A stretch of 64,000 bases of DNA from Enoplolaimus lenunculus (GCA_030248215.1 JASANG010001915.1:78731-142730), one strand, 5' to 3'. Positions 23,880-35,274 are shown, numbered from the stretch's first letter. The notes: generated from the letters alone by a model not told the origin. Numbers and translations are program-made.

Positions 23880-24521
23880 CTGAATCGCAGTTTTGTGAGT
23901 CAATAAGAAAATAACATTTTGACCATGAAAAGTTTTAGAAATTTACTTTTAAGCAGCTTTAGATCTACTGTGTTCGCGAGTTGACGATATATTTTACAGA
24001 GATTTATTTGGGTTCGAAATATTGTGTATAAATACTGTCTGATAGATTGAGTAGTCAATATGCATTAAGCCAAAGTCGGCATTATCAAACGAGCAAGGTA
24101 CTGATTAACTTTCACGGATTAATCAAAGGTGCAAAGGTAAACTGAAAAGCACAAATAATTCTGATTACTTTTAAATTAACACTTTGACGCTGAATAACAA
24201 AAGTCTTGCTTTATCCAGAGCGATGGTAAAGAGTGCAATAAATTTACTCGCTTTTTGAATCAGCTCCTAAGCTCGACAGCTAAGCTGGCACATTTAAGGA
24301 GTATGACCTCTCTGTGCTGCATTCACATGAGCATACATGGCTTAAGCCTGGATATTGCTGGACTCGCTCCGTTGATTTCTATCATTGGTGTCAAAAAAGG
24401 TTCAAGCCAAGGTAGAGTTTAACGTGACCCACGAGTAGCCGTGCGTGCCCACGAGTAACCCCTGAACGAGTTAAAAATTGCGACATGGGTACGCCCACGA
24501 ATAAAAAACTTCAAAGTACGG

Positions 24522-24875
24522 CAACGGTGTAACCGGATATCCGTTTCCGTTTCCATTTCCGTAATAGAAATAACGAAAATTCACTTAATTTTATCTTTGA
24601 AATTTGTTACAAATATCGTATATATCTAGCAATGTTTCATTGCAGATATACTTCAATTATTTGAATTGAAATGTTTCAAAATTCGTCTAAATACTTAAAA
24701 AATTTCGATACATCCGCTACTTTTTGCTTAAGTCTTGGAAAGCCCGGTGAATATTTGCGCACCTCTTGTTGTTGGCAGAGCAAAATAAAGCATCTTTGAT
24801 TCTTTGAAGCTATTACACTTCAATATCCGTTTTCCGCTTTCGTTTCCGTTATTTACTATCCGCTTATACACCCTG
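24522..24875 (+). mobile_element. hAT-like MITE (GGTGTAACCGGATA family)
   Basis: Starts GGTGTAACCGGATATCCG (preceded by CAAC) and ends CCGCTTATACACCCTG. Interior GTTTCCGTTTCC repeats are inverted relative to the 18104 copy. Flanks aagtacgg/atgtccgg match at 6 of 8. Confidence 0.65.
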
Positions 24876-25386
24876 ATGTCCGGCTAAAAATCTGTTAATG
24901 TTTTACCCATTTAAAGTTTGGATAACAAAATGATATCAAACAACAAACAAATGGTGATTTTGAAACAAAGTTGCATTTTACATCTCTTTTCCCCGGTTTT
25001 TAAGTAAGATATTTATTGCTAAGTTGAAATCATCTAATTAGCCGAAAAAGTTTTCAATACCTGCAAGTCCTAAATCACAATTTTGTAAAAATTACACAAA
25101 TCATAAAAATAAGGGTGGGTAAAGATAGGTCGTTGGTTTGCGCGTGTATACCCACAGGTGACAGAACAATAATTTCTTCGAGTAAAGCTCAGGGTGAGTG
25201 CAGAACCCTTTTTATCCGCTTACATCTGAACATTCGATGATACGAGAGGATGTTTTTTACGTTACGTTTAGTTATCCGGTCACACTCTACAACATGGGCA
25301 CCACCAGTATAATGTCTTGAAGTGTGCAAGCTAGGTCCTGCGTAGAAAGTTTAAATAAAAAAATTAGCCAGAGAAAATGTACTTTT

Positions 25387-25826
25387 TTACTCTGCATTGA
25401 CATCTAAAATATTGGTTAGACAAACCATGGACGGAGTAGTCGGATACTGTTGGCCATAACTGCCACCAGCCTCTTGGCTAAATAAATATTCATAATTCAT
25501 AATTGTCGTATATAAAAAAATTTGAGAAACACACGAAAGATAATGGTAATCAACTCCATTCGTCTGTTCTTTGGATACTTTTTCAAGACGAGACGCTAGC
25601 ACCAAATCAGGCTGATTTCGGACATAAAATTTGAACCAGCAACATAGGCGTAGGACAGCGCACTACACTGTAAACGCCTACCGATGCTTAAAGAGAAAAG
25701 TGTTTTTTTATATTTCATTTGTTTTAATGACGCTAACTGCAAGCCAAAGTGTTTATAAAATTTGAACAATTGTTGCTGGCGGAATAAGTTTCCGTTGAGT
25801 CTCACAATAAAACAAAACTCATCCAT
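25387..25826 (-). CDS. Candidate small gene or exons, structure unresolved
   Basis: A minus-strand ATG at 25826 starts MDEFCFIVRLNGNLFRQQQL... and farther on, after a TTATTTAG acceptor, the frame QEAGGSYGQQYPTTPSMVCL to LDVNAE ends in TAA. Both parts are coding-like but the phases do not join simply. Between them lies a GGTTCAAAT box-B-like motif that may be a tRNA-derived insert. Function unknown. Confidence 0.25.
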
Positions 25827-26171
25827 TAAAGCTTACAACATTTTAAGTATGTTCGATGACTTAGCTAGCCTTTCAATTCCAAATGGGGCGTAACTTGAGT
25901 TGAAACACATTTTTCACCGAGTGTAGCGAGCGATAAAAGATTTTTGTCACAATCAATGAACCAAAATAATACTTAAGCTTGTAAAATATCAAATTTTTTT
26001 CATTGTCTACGATTGGTGGGCAATATATGCCCAGTTTACCTCATTGCGTCCACTCTTGATTCATTTATATATTCCAGAAACTTATTAAAGCTCATACGCT
26101 GCTGACATTTTGAGTTGCTTGCTTTCTATAAAAACTGGTACGATTTTTAATGGTTTAAAGTTTAGGTTAAC

Positions 26172-26322
26172 TTACATTTTATAGCTTAACGTCAACTTTC
26201 GGGGTCTTGGCCACAAATGGTGGTTATTTTGTTCAACTACCAGTTGTAATTTTTTGTTTTGAATAATGTCTCGCGTTGACAACAAAAGCCAATTCGACAT
26301 TCGTGCGTAGTAGCAAAGAAAC
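26172..26322 (-). CDS. Candidate last exon, unknown protein
   Basis: An AAATTACAG acceptor leads to 49 residues (FLCYYARMSNWLLLSTRDII to RKLTLSYKM) and TAA. Codon structure is good; entry phase needs two bases from upstream. Not recognised. Confidence 0.33.
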
Positions 26323-26504
26323 CTGTAATTTACTCGCTTGAAATTCGCAGTCAATTTTACGACCGCAATAAAATGGTTTTAGTCAGATAAGGTCTCTCCG
26401 AGCAGTCGGCACTTTCAGTTTAATGCATATTTTAGCTGTAGTGAAAAGCAATTTTAGGACGCTGCCTTCTAATTTTCCAATTTCCGTAAAAATACGGTAT
26501 TTCT

Positions 26505-26684
26505 CTATTGACGATAGCAGCGATCAATGTGTTGTGAAAAGTTTTTGAGTTTTAATTGCCAATTTGGGGGCGTGTAGTAAGATTCCGTGAACAGGAAAAC
26601 GCATATTAAACCGCTTATGTTTTTTCTCAATGTAAGTACAAACCGTATCGAACCAGACAGTGGGTGGACGTTCCATCGAAATGT
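26505..26684 (-). CDS. Candidate last exon, unknown protein
   Basis: A CTCCCACACAG acceptor starts a phase-0 frame of 59 residues: TFRWNVHPLSGSIRFVLTLR, NISGLICVFLFTESYYTPPN, then FSQHIDRCYRQ and TAG. Codon choice is coding-like, with paired cysteines. A hAT-like end (CAGAGGCGGATGGCG) starts at 26702, next to the acceptor. Not recognised. Confidence 0.38.
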   Translation of the reverse strand, partial: TFRWNVHPLSGSIRFVLTLRKNISGLICVFLFTESYYTPPNWQLKLKNFSQHIDRCYRQ

Positions 26685-26701
26685 CTGTGTGGGAGCTGAC
26701 A

Positions 26702-28359
26702 CAGAGGCGGATGGCGATTTCTGAGCAGGAGAGCTGCGGTTAGCTGAGCCACCCCCAGACAGTTTAGAGTGGCCCCAGACCCTCCTGGAAAAACAGTTTA
26801 AGCTAAAGTCGCAAAATGTTGAACTTTAGACCCGAGTCCATATTGAAAACCAAAACTTGGCGCCGATCGCGAATATTCTTTTAACATCTTGTGTCAAAGG
26901 AGCTGAGCGGCTCATACTTTAGGTAAAGCCTAATACAATATATACATGCACGAACCGATTGAAACGACATGCTAAGCGATTTAATCCTTTTTCTCACCGC
27001 CCTCGAGCCTGGCCAGGGACGTAGTTAGCATTTCGTTTCAAGGTATAACATAAAAACTAAATGGTCAAGTGTTAGCCAGTGAACGTAGCTCGGGACTAAT
27101 ATCTTAGTGACATTTAACAGCCATGCGATTATTCTAAGTACCGTCACGTCTTGAAGTCATTAAAAATTGCGAGCGAAGATAGCGAGAAGCCAGACGCATT
27201 TCAAAACAACGGCGGTTTTTATTTTAGTTGATTAGGAGGATGGGAACGTAATAAATGGGAAGTATGGGAGGCGGCTGCTCTGGCCCTACCCATGAATACA
27301 TTTTCTTATTGCAAAATGCATTTTCCAGCAACACCGCCAGCTGCTCATTTAATGATATCTAAAAGGGATCAAGCCAAGTTTTTTCCTCTTCAACTAAGGA
27401 CGAAACGTTTGACTTGATACCGTTTAGAAAAACTTTCGTTGATATAAACAGGGTAAATTTAGTCTTATTTTATAGATTTTTGCCTTTTGGCCAACGAATG
27501 GCAAGTTATCTGCAAACTACGTCGTTAGCTATTCATCGCAAAGGTTTCTATGGCAAATTAGCCGTTAAAAGCAAAACCAAGTCTTTGGAATGATATTTAG
27601 AACCACGGCTATATAGTTAGTCTTTTTAAAATATGTGCCCTGATCTGAGATCGTTAGCTCTCGAATGGTTCATCTTAACAACGAGCGATCCTGCCAATAT
27701 GGATTGTTCAAATAAACTTCCGCCAAGCAAAACTTTTAACATATAACCGGAGAAATGCCGCTTGAAAAACACATTGGTTCAGACTGTTGTGTAAGTAACT
27801 GTAAATTTTTAACTAGCGAACACCAGAAACCAAATTCTCAAATACGAGTAGGATATACGACCAGTTAGTGAAATGTGTTCAGTTATAATATCACCTACGA
27901 AACTTGGAATTCAATACGTTTTTATTGAGCTTTGAATTTTAAGTTGGAAAAATTTCTACCAGATCAAGTTTCAGTTGTTCCCACAATGTAACGTTCGTTC
28001 AATAGCTGCTAATTAAGAATACCGTGTTGTTGTAATTTTGTATATCAAAAACTGTTATTAGCCTACCTCGCATTGTAGCATTGTTTAAGGGTCCGAGCAT
28101 ATTAAACAATCCCACTTATGTGTTGAGGGATGAAAATTAATTTTCATTTATATTTCAAACAACTTCGCTGCAATCTTTTTTCCAATTTTGCCCCATTAAT
28201 AGCTCCCCGTCGCTGGATTAAATACTTTGCGACATAAAAATTATTTCGTTCAATCTAAGACTGTCCGGTAAAACTATGATTATTTGGAGAATAGCATTCA
28301 ATTTCAATTGCTGTTTGTTTCGGTATTTCGTAAATAGCTTGCTAGTTTTAGGTAATGGC
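26702..28359. other. No supported gene; hAT-like end fragments
   Basis: CAGAGGCGGATGGCGATTTC at 26702 and CAGGGACGTAGTTAGC near 27013 look like element ends, without partners or duplications. I see no exon here. Confidence 0.4.
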
Positions 28360-28440
28360 CAGGGTGCAACCGGAATTGTAAAATACAGGAACCGAAAAGT
28401 TAATAAATACCGGAACTGGAAAACAAAAATTACTTGTCGC
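28360..28440 (+). mobile_element. hAT-like MITE, left-end fragment
   Basis: CAGGGTGCAACCGGAATTG followed by CAGGAACCGAAAAG; same family as 22514-22899. No right end. Confidence 0.5.
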
Positions 28441-29526
28441 AGATAAATTCATTTTTAAAGCTAATTTATCGCTTTCATGGGAAAATAGTTTATTATCTAT
28501 TAGCGATAAGGAGTAAAAAAATTTTTACATAATTTTTGAGTTTTGTAAATCCTCAGTTTCAACAGAAGCCAAAATTCGCCTTCAATGTATTTTAGTAAAT
28601 TTCAGAAAACCTTTTTCTTTTGGTTAATTCAATAACGCCAGATGCTCTAAAAGCCTCTAATCTTTAGCTGTACACGAATTTTTTTCTATTAAAGTAAACA
28701 TTAGATTTATTTTTATCACTAGCATGACCTTGCCAAACTTCACCAGGGCCTTTCCGAACAACACTAATGACACAGGAACCTCCGTAAACCACTAAGGAAG
28801 TTGATAGCCCTAGTGTCAGTCTTATCGGCCCCCAAACACATCAATTGGTGTCCCTGTGCTCAGAAGGAACCCAAAATTAAAACTTTACAAAGTGATTAAA
28901 TACCAAAAATACGTACGTACGCCTTCTCGCTGGCTTCGCTCGCAAGGTATCATTGGTTAAACGGGCCGAGGTGAGGTTTCCCTTGAAACAAGTTTCTATA
29001 TGATTTAATCCAAAAAAGTCCGGCTTTTCCCATTTCTCTACGGGCCAATCTGTACCCTATACAAGGAAATCGAAATAGCACATATCATTCGTATAGGCTA
29101 TGATTACACTGCCTGAGTTAAATTGCAACCTAATTAAAAACGGTTGTTTGGTCCATTTTCCGGCACTTCTAAATAATTGGTGTTCGCGTATTATTTAAAA
29201 TAGATTTCTTTGACGTGGCTTATAATTATAGTTTGCTTTTGTATTGGCTTTAAACCAAAAAATGAATCGTATAACTATATATTATTTTAAAATGCTGGCG
29301 ATTAAATTTATTTATATGCGTTCTTTTAAAACTTAAACATTCTAATGCAGCTTTCTAGGTGGTTGAACAAGCTTTGAGTTCACATTTACGTAAGGCATAA
29401 CCGAAGTCTTCGGAATATTTGAATGAATAGTTGACAGGGGAGTAGCCAATATTTCAGTTCAAAAGGGCATATCATCATGTAAAACAAATGCTTTTGACCT
29501 CTCAGGAGTTTTCCATAAAAGTTTTA

Positions 29527-29800
29527 ACCTCTAGAACCCAAGAGGTTATTCCATAACCTAAAAGTTTTTGACCTCTAAAAACCAGGAGGTTATTCCATAA
29601 CCTAAATTTTTGGACCTCTGGAATGCAGAAGGTTACACCATAACCTAAAAGTTTTTGATTTTTGGAACCTAGGAAGTTAATCCATAACCTAAAATTTTTT
29701 GACCTCTAGAGCCCAGGAGGCGGTTATTCTATAACCTAATAGTTTTTCACCTATAGAATCCACGAGGATATTCCATAACCTAAAATTTTTATCTCCAACA
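29527..29800 (+). repeat. Degenerate 44-bp tandem repeat, about 6 units
   Basis: Units start near 29527, 29571, 29614, 29658, 29702 and 29749. Consensus parts are ACCTCTAGAACCCAGGAGG and TTATTCCATAACCTAAAAG. Each unit can form a CCTC...GAGG hairpin. No frame is kept. Confidence 0.8.
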
Positions 29801-29920
29801 AATTCTACGTTAAGAGAAATTTTTACAACAAATTCTAGTTTTAAAGATACTAAAGTAGCAATTTTTAATAAGCCTTTCTCGCATGAATATTTTCAATTTC
29901 ATATGAGATGTAATTTCAAG

Positions 29921-29988
29921 GTAAGATTTGATCCCCACTCTCACGGATGGGAGGCGTTTACAATGACCACTGAGCTATAGGAGCTTGA
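29921..29988 (-). ncRNA. tRNA-like sequence (tRNA pseudogene or SINE head)
   Basis: On the minus strand TATAGCTCAGTGGTCATTG matches an internal A box and GGGGATCAAATC a B box at tRNA spacing. Acceptor-stem halves do not pair, so it is not a working tRNA. A similar A/B-box pair lies near 39180-39250 (TAGCTTTATGG and GTAGGTTCAAGTGCC). Confidence 0.4.
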
Positions 29989-30294
29989 CGCTCGAGCCCG
30001 AGTAGGCTCTCACGTCTTGTAGAGTTTTTGCACTGCGCATATAGGTATGTTATAAATGTTAAACACTGCTCACAGTGTGTGTATTCCTCGTACATTATTG
30101 TTTTAGTTGTTCATAGTATACTCTATGAGTAAAAGGGTTAAACAGATTTTCACAGTTTTCTCTTGAAACCTGCTTGACATTATTTTTGCCAACAATTTAT
30201 AGTTTTGAGGCTTATGTAATAAAAGATATAAACCGTGTTTAGGGTTAATTTAGGTAACCTTGTCAATTTAAGATTTAATAAAAATAATTGAAAT

Positions 30295-31424
30295 ATGAAT
30301 ATAATACCTGTATACGGATTTCTAATGGCTGTTATTATTGTTCAGGTAAGCAAAGGATTCGTGAAATGGTTTTTACTTATACAAGACACATATATCTGTT
30401 TGTGTGTTACTGCAAAAATTCTGCTCGTTTGCCCAGTGTTCCTATACTTGAAAAATACTACAAATATTTTGCTTCTCCAAAATTCAACTTTTTTAAGCAG
30501 CAATGGCTTCTCTAAGAGGGGTTTTCGCATATGCTTCTAGCCAGCTCACCTTGCTAGGGGAGCTAAAATTTTTTCAGGAGGAGCATAAACAGGTTTCAAT
30601 AACTGACAAGCAAGGCTGAAAATTGTCTAAGGGGTGCTAAATCTTTTCCTGGAGGGCTGTGCCCCGCTGGCCCTCTCTGCCTACGGACCGGAGTGTGCAA
30701 GAATAAAATTTTACAGCTGCAGAAACAGCGGTGGATCCAGGATCTCAAAATGGGGGGGCCAAAATTTCACAGGTAATAAACTTATTTTTGACTCATACTG
30801 TAGTGAGCCAAATAAGAGGGAGGTCCCCATTTTGACTCCCAATTAATAGGAGTTCGTATCCCTAATGAGAGTTCCTTGTTAGCGTCCATAAATGTCTATT
30901 ATCCCTAATTGTAGCGCATAAGTGACTCCAGGGCCAAATGAAGGTGAGTTCGAAACTTTGAAGCGTGCTTATACTATTGTGTATAAAACAGAGAAATAAA
31001 CAGCGTAGAACAGCAATTGACACTATATAATGTTTGTCGAGATGCTGTTGGGGGGGGGGCTACGGCCGGGGTGGCCTCCCCATGGATCCGCCATTGTGCA
31101 GAAACATATAAAACTGTTCAATAAAAACATTTTCAGACTCACCAGTACGAAGTTCGAAGCGTCAGTAGTTCAGCTTTATATCCCAGCATGTATTCATCAC
31201 CGTCGGTTGTTTCTTGGGTTCCGCTACCAACCAACTTTGTGTCCGCACATCGCCGCCATATTCTTGATCCATATCAAAAGCGTCGTTACAACGGACCGGC
31301 GATGGCCGGCTTCGAGCGGTTTTCGGGTTCTGGTTTTGGCCGGCTTCGCAGGCGTATACGACCACAAACGCGATCGAATTATCATGTTTTAGACCCGATG
31401 GCCGGGTTTGGCTTTGGGAAATAA
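30295..31424 (+). CDS. Candidate neuropeptide-like precursor (2 exons)
   Basis: Exon 1 (30295-30345) encodes the hydrophobic MNIIPVYGFLMAVIIVQ, a likely signal peptide, ending in a strong CAG|GTAAGC donor. Exon 2 (31137-31424) follows CATTTTCAG in phase 0, giving 112 residues. Exon 2 is GC-rich and strongly coding-like. It has basic cleavage sites (HRR, KRR, RRR) releasing HILDPYQ, a YNGPAMAGFERFSGSGFGRL segment and SNYHVLDPMAGFGFGK, whose final Gly-Lys would give an amidated ...AGFGF. Repeated MAGF and GFG motifs loosely recall nematode NLP peptides, but I cannot assign a family. The intron holds a hAT-like MITE. The stop overlaps an AATAAA. Two other frames of exon 2 are also open. Confidence 0.6.
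30726..31096 (+). mobile_element. hAT-like MITE with perfect duplication, in the intron
   Basis: Starts CAGCGGTGGATCCAGG, ends CCATGGATCCGCCATTG; identical flanks tgcagaaa (30718-30725, 31097-31104). The inner right part has GGGGGGGGG and GGCCGGGGTGG. An inverted relative is at 47805-48239. It lies 33 bases before the exon 2 acceptor's exon. Confidence 0.85.
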
Positions 31425-31464
31425 ATGCGGAAGTTTAATTGGTTCGTTATTAGGGTGATTACAG

Positions 31465-31716
31465 ATGAAGGCTCTATGTGTATTGTTAAATATTATAATA
31501 AGGCGACTATTTCCTTATTGTCATTGTGGTTGGTGTAAACTGTGCGATTTTACCTGCGTAAAATATAAAAACGCTGTTGAAAATGTTGGTTTTCTTTACG
31601 AAAATATACAATACTGGCCGGATCTTGGCGTTAATATTGGTTACGAATACATATATATACTAGAAAAAAATGCTCAGCACTTGAGCACCAAGGGATATGT
31701 TTCATATTCCTATTAA
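31465..31716 (+). CDS. Small ORF, possible downstream cistron
   Basis: GGGTGATTACAG sits directly before ATG, as at a nematode trans-splice acceptor, 40 bases after the stop of the peptide-precursor gene. The frame is 83 codons, MKALCVLLNIIIRRLFPYCH then CGWCKLCDFTC, a tight Cys cluster, ending SYSY and TAA. Codon structure is good. Its last 56 bases lie in one arm of a foldback. It could instead be an alternative last exon. Not recognised. Confidence 0.4.
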   Translation: MKALCVLLNIIIRRLFPYCHCGWCKLCDFTCVKYKNAVENVGFLYENIQYWPDLGVNIGYEYIYILEKNAQHLSTKGYVSYSY

Positions 31717-32555
31717 AAGTATGGTAAACTAGATCAGCACATTCGCTTGATGTAAGCTGGAAAAGTATTAAGAAACAATAGCGTCCAAAATCATGTTAAC
31801 TATTAATTTTTCTGAAACATCTTGCGGACAGCAAATCTATTTCTAACTTTAAGCTTTTTGACAGGATTTGTTGGGAATTTTCAGAAATTTCTTAGGGTCG
31901 CAGAGACATGGCTGAGGTATACCGCTCTTTGATTTTGCCACATTAATCGAAGTTGCCAGAATACGGTGCGATTTGTGAGCTTCTATAGTCGTGACTATGT
32001 AGTGAAACAGATAACTCGGGTGGGAAATGCGCATTTATAGAATTTGTCACTAAGGTCAAAAACCGAGTAAACTCAAAATTACTTATAAGTGGAGCTTTTT
32101 TAAATCATCAATTGCGATTCGTTTTGTGACGTCTGTTTAAGAAAGTATGTAACAAAATTGGTCATCAGGACTAACACAGCCATTATGTCGCCAAACAATG
32201 CTCTTATGAAATTCAATTAACTATGGTAATACAAAGCCATAGGTAAATTTAATACGTTCTTGTACAGAACTTCAATATACATTCATGGATTCCAAGCTAA
32301 ATCTGTCTGCATTTCAGAAATTATTTCGCTTTGCATTCAAGAAAAGCATCTGTTTCTTACAAAAAGAAAATTACAGAAATTTTGCTGTCCGCAATATGTT
32401 TCATAAAAATTAATAGTTAACATGATTTTGTACGCTATTGTTCCTTAATACTTTTCCAGCTTACATCAAGCGAATGTGCTGATCTAGTTTACCATACTTT
32501 TAATAGGAATATGAAACATATCCCTTGCTGCTCAAGTGCTGAGCATTTTTTCTAG
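31661..32555. repeat. Foldback: 175-bp inverted repeat, 546-bp loop
   Basis: Arm 31661-31834 matches the reverse complement of 32381-32555 with few differences (for example TTAACATGATTTTG/CAAAATCATGTTAA and GCTCAGCACTTGAGC/GCTCAAGTGCTGAGC). Transcription through it would give a long hairpin RNA. Confidence 0.9.
31849..32034 (-). CDS. Small ORF in the foldback loop
   Basis: Minus-strand ATG frame of 61 codons, MRISHPSYLFHYIVTTIEAH..., ending KSCQKA and TAA, with good codon choice and a CLCDPKKF segment. No strong splice signal around it. Confined to the loop between the arms. Unknown; could be chance. Confidence 0.25.
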   Translation of the reverse strand: MRISHPSYLFHYIVTTIEAHKSHRILATSINVAKSKSGIPQPCLCDPKKFLKIPNKSCQKA

Positions 32556-32591
32556 TTTCAACCGCTTTACCAAGCTGCTGCATTAATCCAT

Positions 32592-35235
32592 GGGGGTGAC
32601 ATCGTCCGTTGCGGTGAAGCTAACCGTTTGTGTGAAACCAACCCTTGGGCTGAAACCGAGCGTTGAGGGGAAACCAGCCGTTAGGGTGAACCACCTGCTA
32701 CCCTAGAAAACCAACCTCTGGGGCAAAATTAACCGCTGGGGTGAAATTAACCGCTGGGGTGAAACGAACCGTTGGGGCAAAACCAACCGTTGGGGCAAAA
32801 CCAACCGTTGGGGTGAAACCAACCGTTGGGGTGAAACCGACCGTTGGGGTGAAACCGACCGTTGGGTTGAAACCAACCGTTGGGGTGAAGCCGACTGTCG
32901 AGGTGAAACCAATCGTTGGGGTGAAACCAAACGTTGAGGCAAAATCAACCGTTGGGGTGAAACCGACCGTTGGGGTGAAACCAACCGTTGGGGTGAAACC
33001 AACCGTTGGGGTGAAACCAACCGTTTGGGTAAAACCAACCGTTGGGGTGAAACCGATTGTTGAGGTGACACCAACCGTTGCGGTGAAACCAACCGTTGGG
33101 GTGAAACCAACCGTTGGGGTGAAACCAACCGTTGGGGTGAAACCAACCGTTGGGGTGAAACCAACCGTTGGGGTGAAACCAACCGTTGGGGTGAAACCAA
33201 CCGTTGGGGTGAAACCAACCGTTGGGGTGAAACTAACCGTTGGGGTGAAGCCGACTGTGGGGGTGAAGCCAACTGTTTGGGTGAAACCAACCGTTGGCGT
33301 GAAACCAACCGTTGCGGTAAACCGACTGTTGGTGTGCCGCTGTTGGGGTGCCACCGTTTGGGTGAACCCAACCGTTGGCGTGCCAACCGTTGCGGTCCGA
33401 CTGTTGGTGTGAACCAACCGTTGGGGTTAACCAACCGTTGGGGTGAAACCAACCGTTGGGGCAAAGCAACCGTTGGTATAAAACCAACCGTTGGGTTGAA
33501 ACCAACCCTCGGGTTGAAACCAACCCTTGGGTTGAAACCAACCCTTGGGGTGAACCTAACCGTAGCTCTTGTGGGAGTTATAACCGGAAAATTACAAGCT
33601 AACGTGTACCGTTGGGGCAAACCAACCGTTGGGGCGACACCAACCGTTGCGGTGAAACCAACCGTTGGGTGAAACCAACCGTTGGGGTGAAACCAACCGT
33701 TAGGGTAAAACCAACCGTTGGGGTAAAACCGATTGTTGGGGTGAAACCAACCGTTGAGGTGAAACCAACCGTTGGGGTGAAACCAACCGTTGGGGTGAAA
33801 CCAACCGTTGGGGTGAAACCAACCGTTGGGGTGAAACCGACTGTTGGGGTGAAACCAACTGTTTGGGTGAAACCAACCGTTGGCGTGAAACCAACCGTTG
33901 GGGTGAAACCAACCGTTGGGGTGAAACCAACCGTTAGGGTAAAACCAACCGTTGGGGTAAAACCGATTGTTGGGGTGAAACCAACCGTTGAGGTGAAACC
34001 AACCGTTGGGGTGAAACCAACCGTTGGGGTGAAACCAACCGTTGGGGTGAAACCAACCGTTGGGGTGAAACCAACCGTTGAGGTGAAACCAACCGTTGGG
34101 GTGAAACCAACCGTTGGGGTGAAACCAACCGTTGGGGTGAAACCAACCGTTGGGGTGAAACCAACCGTTGAGGTGAAACCAACCGTTGGGGTGAAACCAA
34201 CCGTTGGGGTGAAACCAACCGTTGGGATGAAACCAACCGTTGGGGTGAAACCAACCGTTGGGGTGAAACCAACCGTTAGGGTAAAACCAACCGTTGGGGT
34301 AAAACCGATTGTTGGGGTGAAACCAACCGTTGAGGTGAAACCAACCGTTGGGGTGAAACCAACCGTTGGGGTGAAACCAACCGTTGGGTTGAAACCAACC
34401 GTTGGGTTGAAACCAACCCTTGGGTTGAAACCAACCCTTGGGTTGAAACCAACCCTTGGGGTGAAACTAACCGTTGCGGTAAAACCGACTGTTGGTGTGA
34501 AACCGACTGTTGGGGTGAAACCAACTGTTTGGGTGAAACCAACCGTTGGCGTGAAACCAACCGTTGCGGTAAAACCGACTGTTGGTGTGAAACCAACCGT
34601 TGGGGTTAAACCAACCGTTGGGGTGAAAACAACCGTTGGGGCAAAAGCAACCGTTGGTATAAAACCAACCGTTGGGTTGAAACCAACCGTTGGGTTGAAA
34701 CCAACCCTCGGGTTGAAACCAACCCTTGGGTTGAAACCAACCCTTGGGGTGAAACTAACCGTAAGCTCTATAAAGTGGGAAAGTTATAACCGGAAAATTA
34801 CATAGCTAACGTGTACCGTTGGGATAAAACCAACCGTTGGGTTGAAACCAACCGTTGGGTTGAAACCAACCCTTGGGTTGAAACCAACCCTTGGGTTGAA
34901 ACCAACCCTTGGGGTGAAACTAACCGTTGCGGTAAAACCGACTGTTGGTGTGAAACCGACTGTTGGGGTGAAACCAACCGTTGGGGTGAAAACAACCGTT
35001 GGGGCAAAAGCAACCGTTGGGATAAAACCAACCGTTGGTGGTGAAAACAACCGTTGGGGCAAAAGCAACCGTTGGGATAAAACCAACCGTTGGGTTGAAA
35101 CCAACCCTTGGGTTGAAACCAACCCTTGGGTTGAAACCAACCCTTGGGTTGAAACAAACCCTTGGGGTGAAACTAACCGTAAGCTCTATAAAGTGGGAAA
35201 GTTATAACCGTAAAATTACATAGCTAACGTGTAAA
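32592..35235 (+). repeat. 18-bp minisatellite in three higher-order blocks
   Basis: Unit AACCGTTGGGGTGAAACC, more than 130 copies. Three blocks (about 32592-33540, 33611-34750, 34816-35165) each end in the same 60-70 bp spacer containing CCGTAAGCTCTATAAAGTGG and AAATTACATAGCTAACGTGT. The variant GTTAGGGTAAAACC recurs at about 33698, 33932 and 34274, that is 234 and 342 bp apart (13 and 19 units). Since 18 is a multiple of 3, long frames (such as repeated GVKPTV) stay open on both strands; this is not evidence for a protein. Confidence 0.95.
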
Positions 35236-35274
35236 AAGTGTTGAACCAAAATGAAAAATTTCGTGCACTTTCAG

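Noticed and set aside
29527-29800. CRISPR-like array
   Set aside because: Units are contiguous and degenerate with no unique spacers, in a eukaryotic context.
29921-29988. Functional tRNA gene
   Set aside because: A and B boxes are present but the acceptor stem does not pair and no anticodon arm is convincing.
32698-35223. Long frames of up to 397 codons on both strands
   Set aside because: All lie in the 18-bp minisatellite; a period divisible by three with no stop in the unit keeps several frames open by itself.
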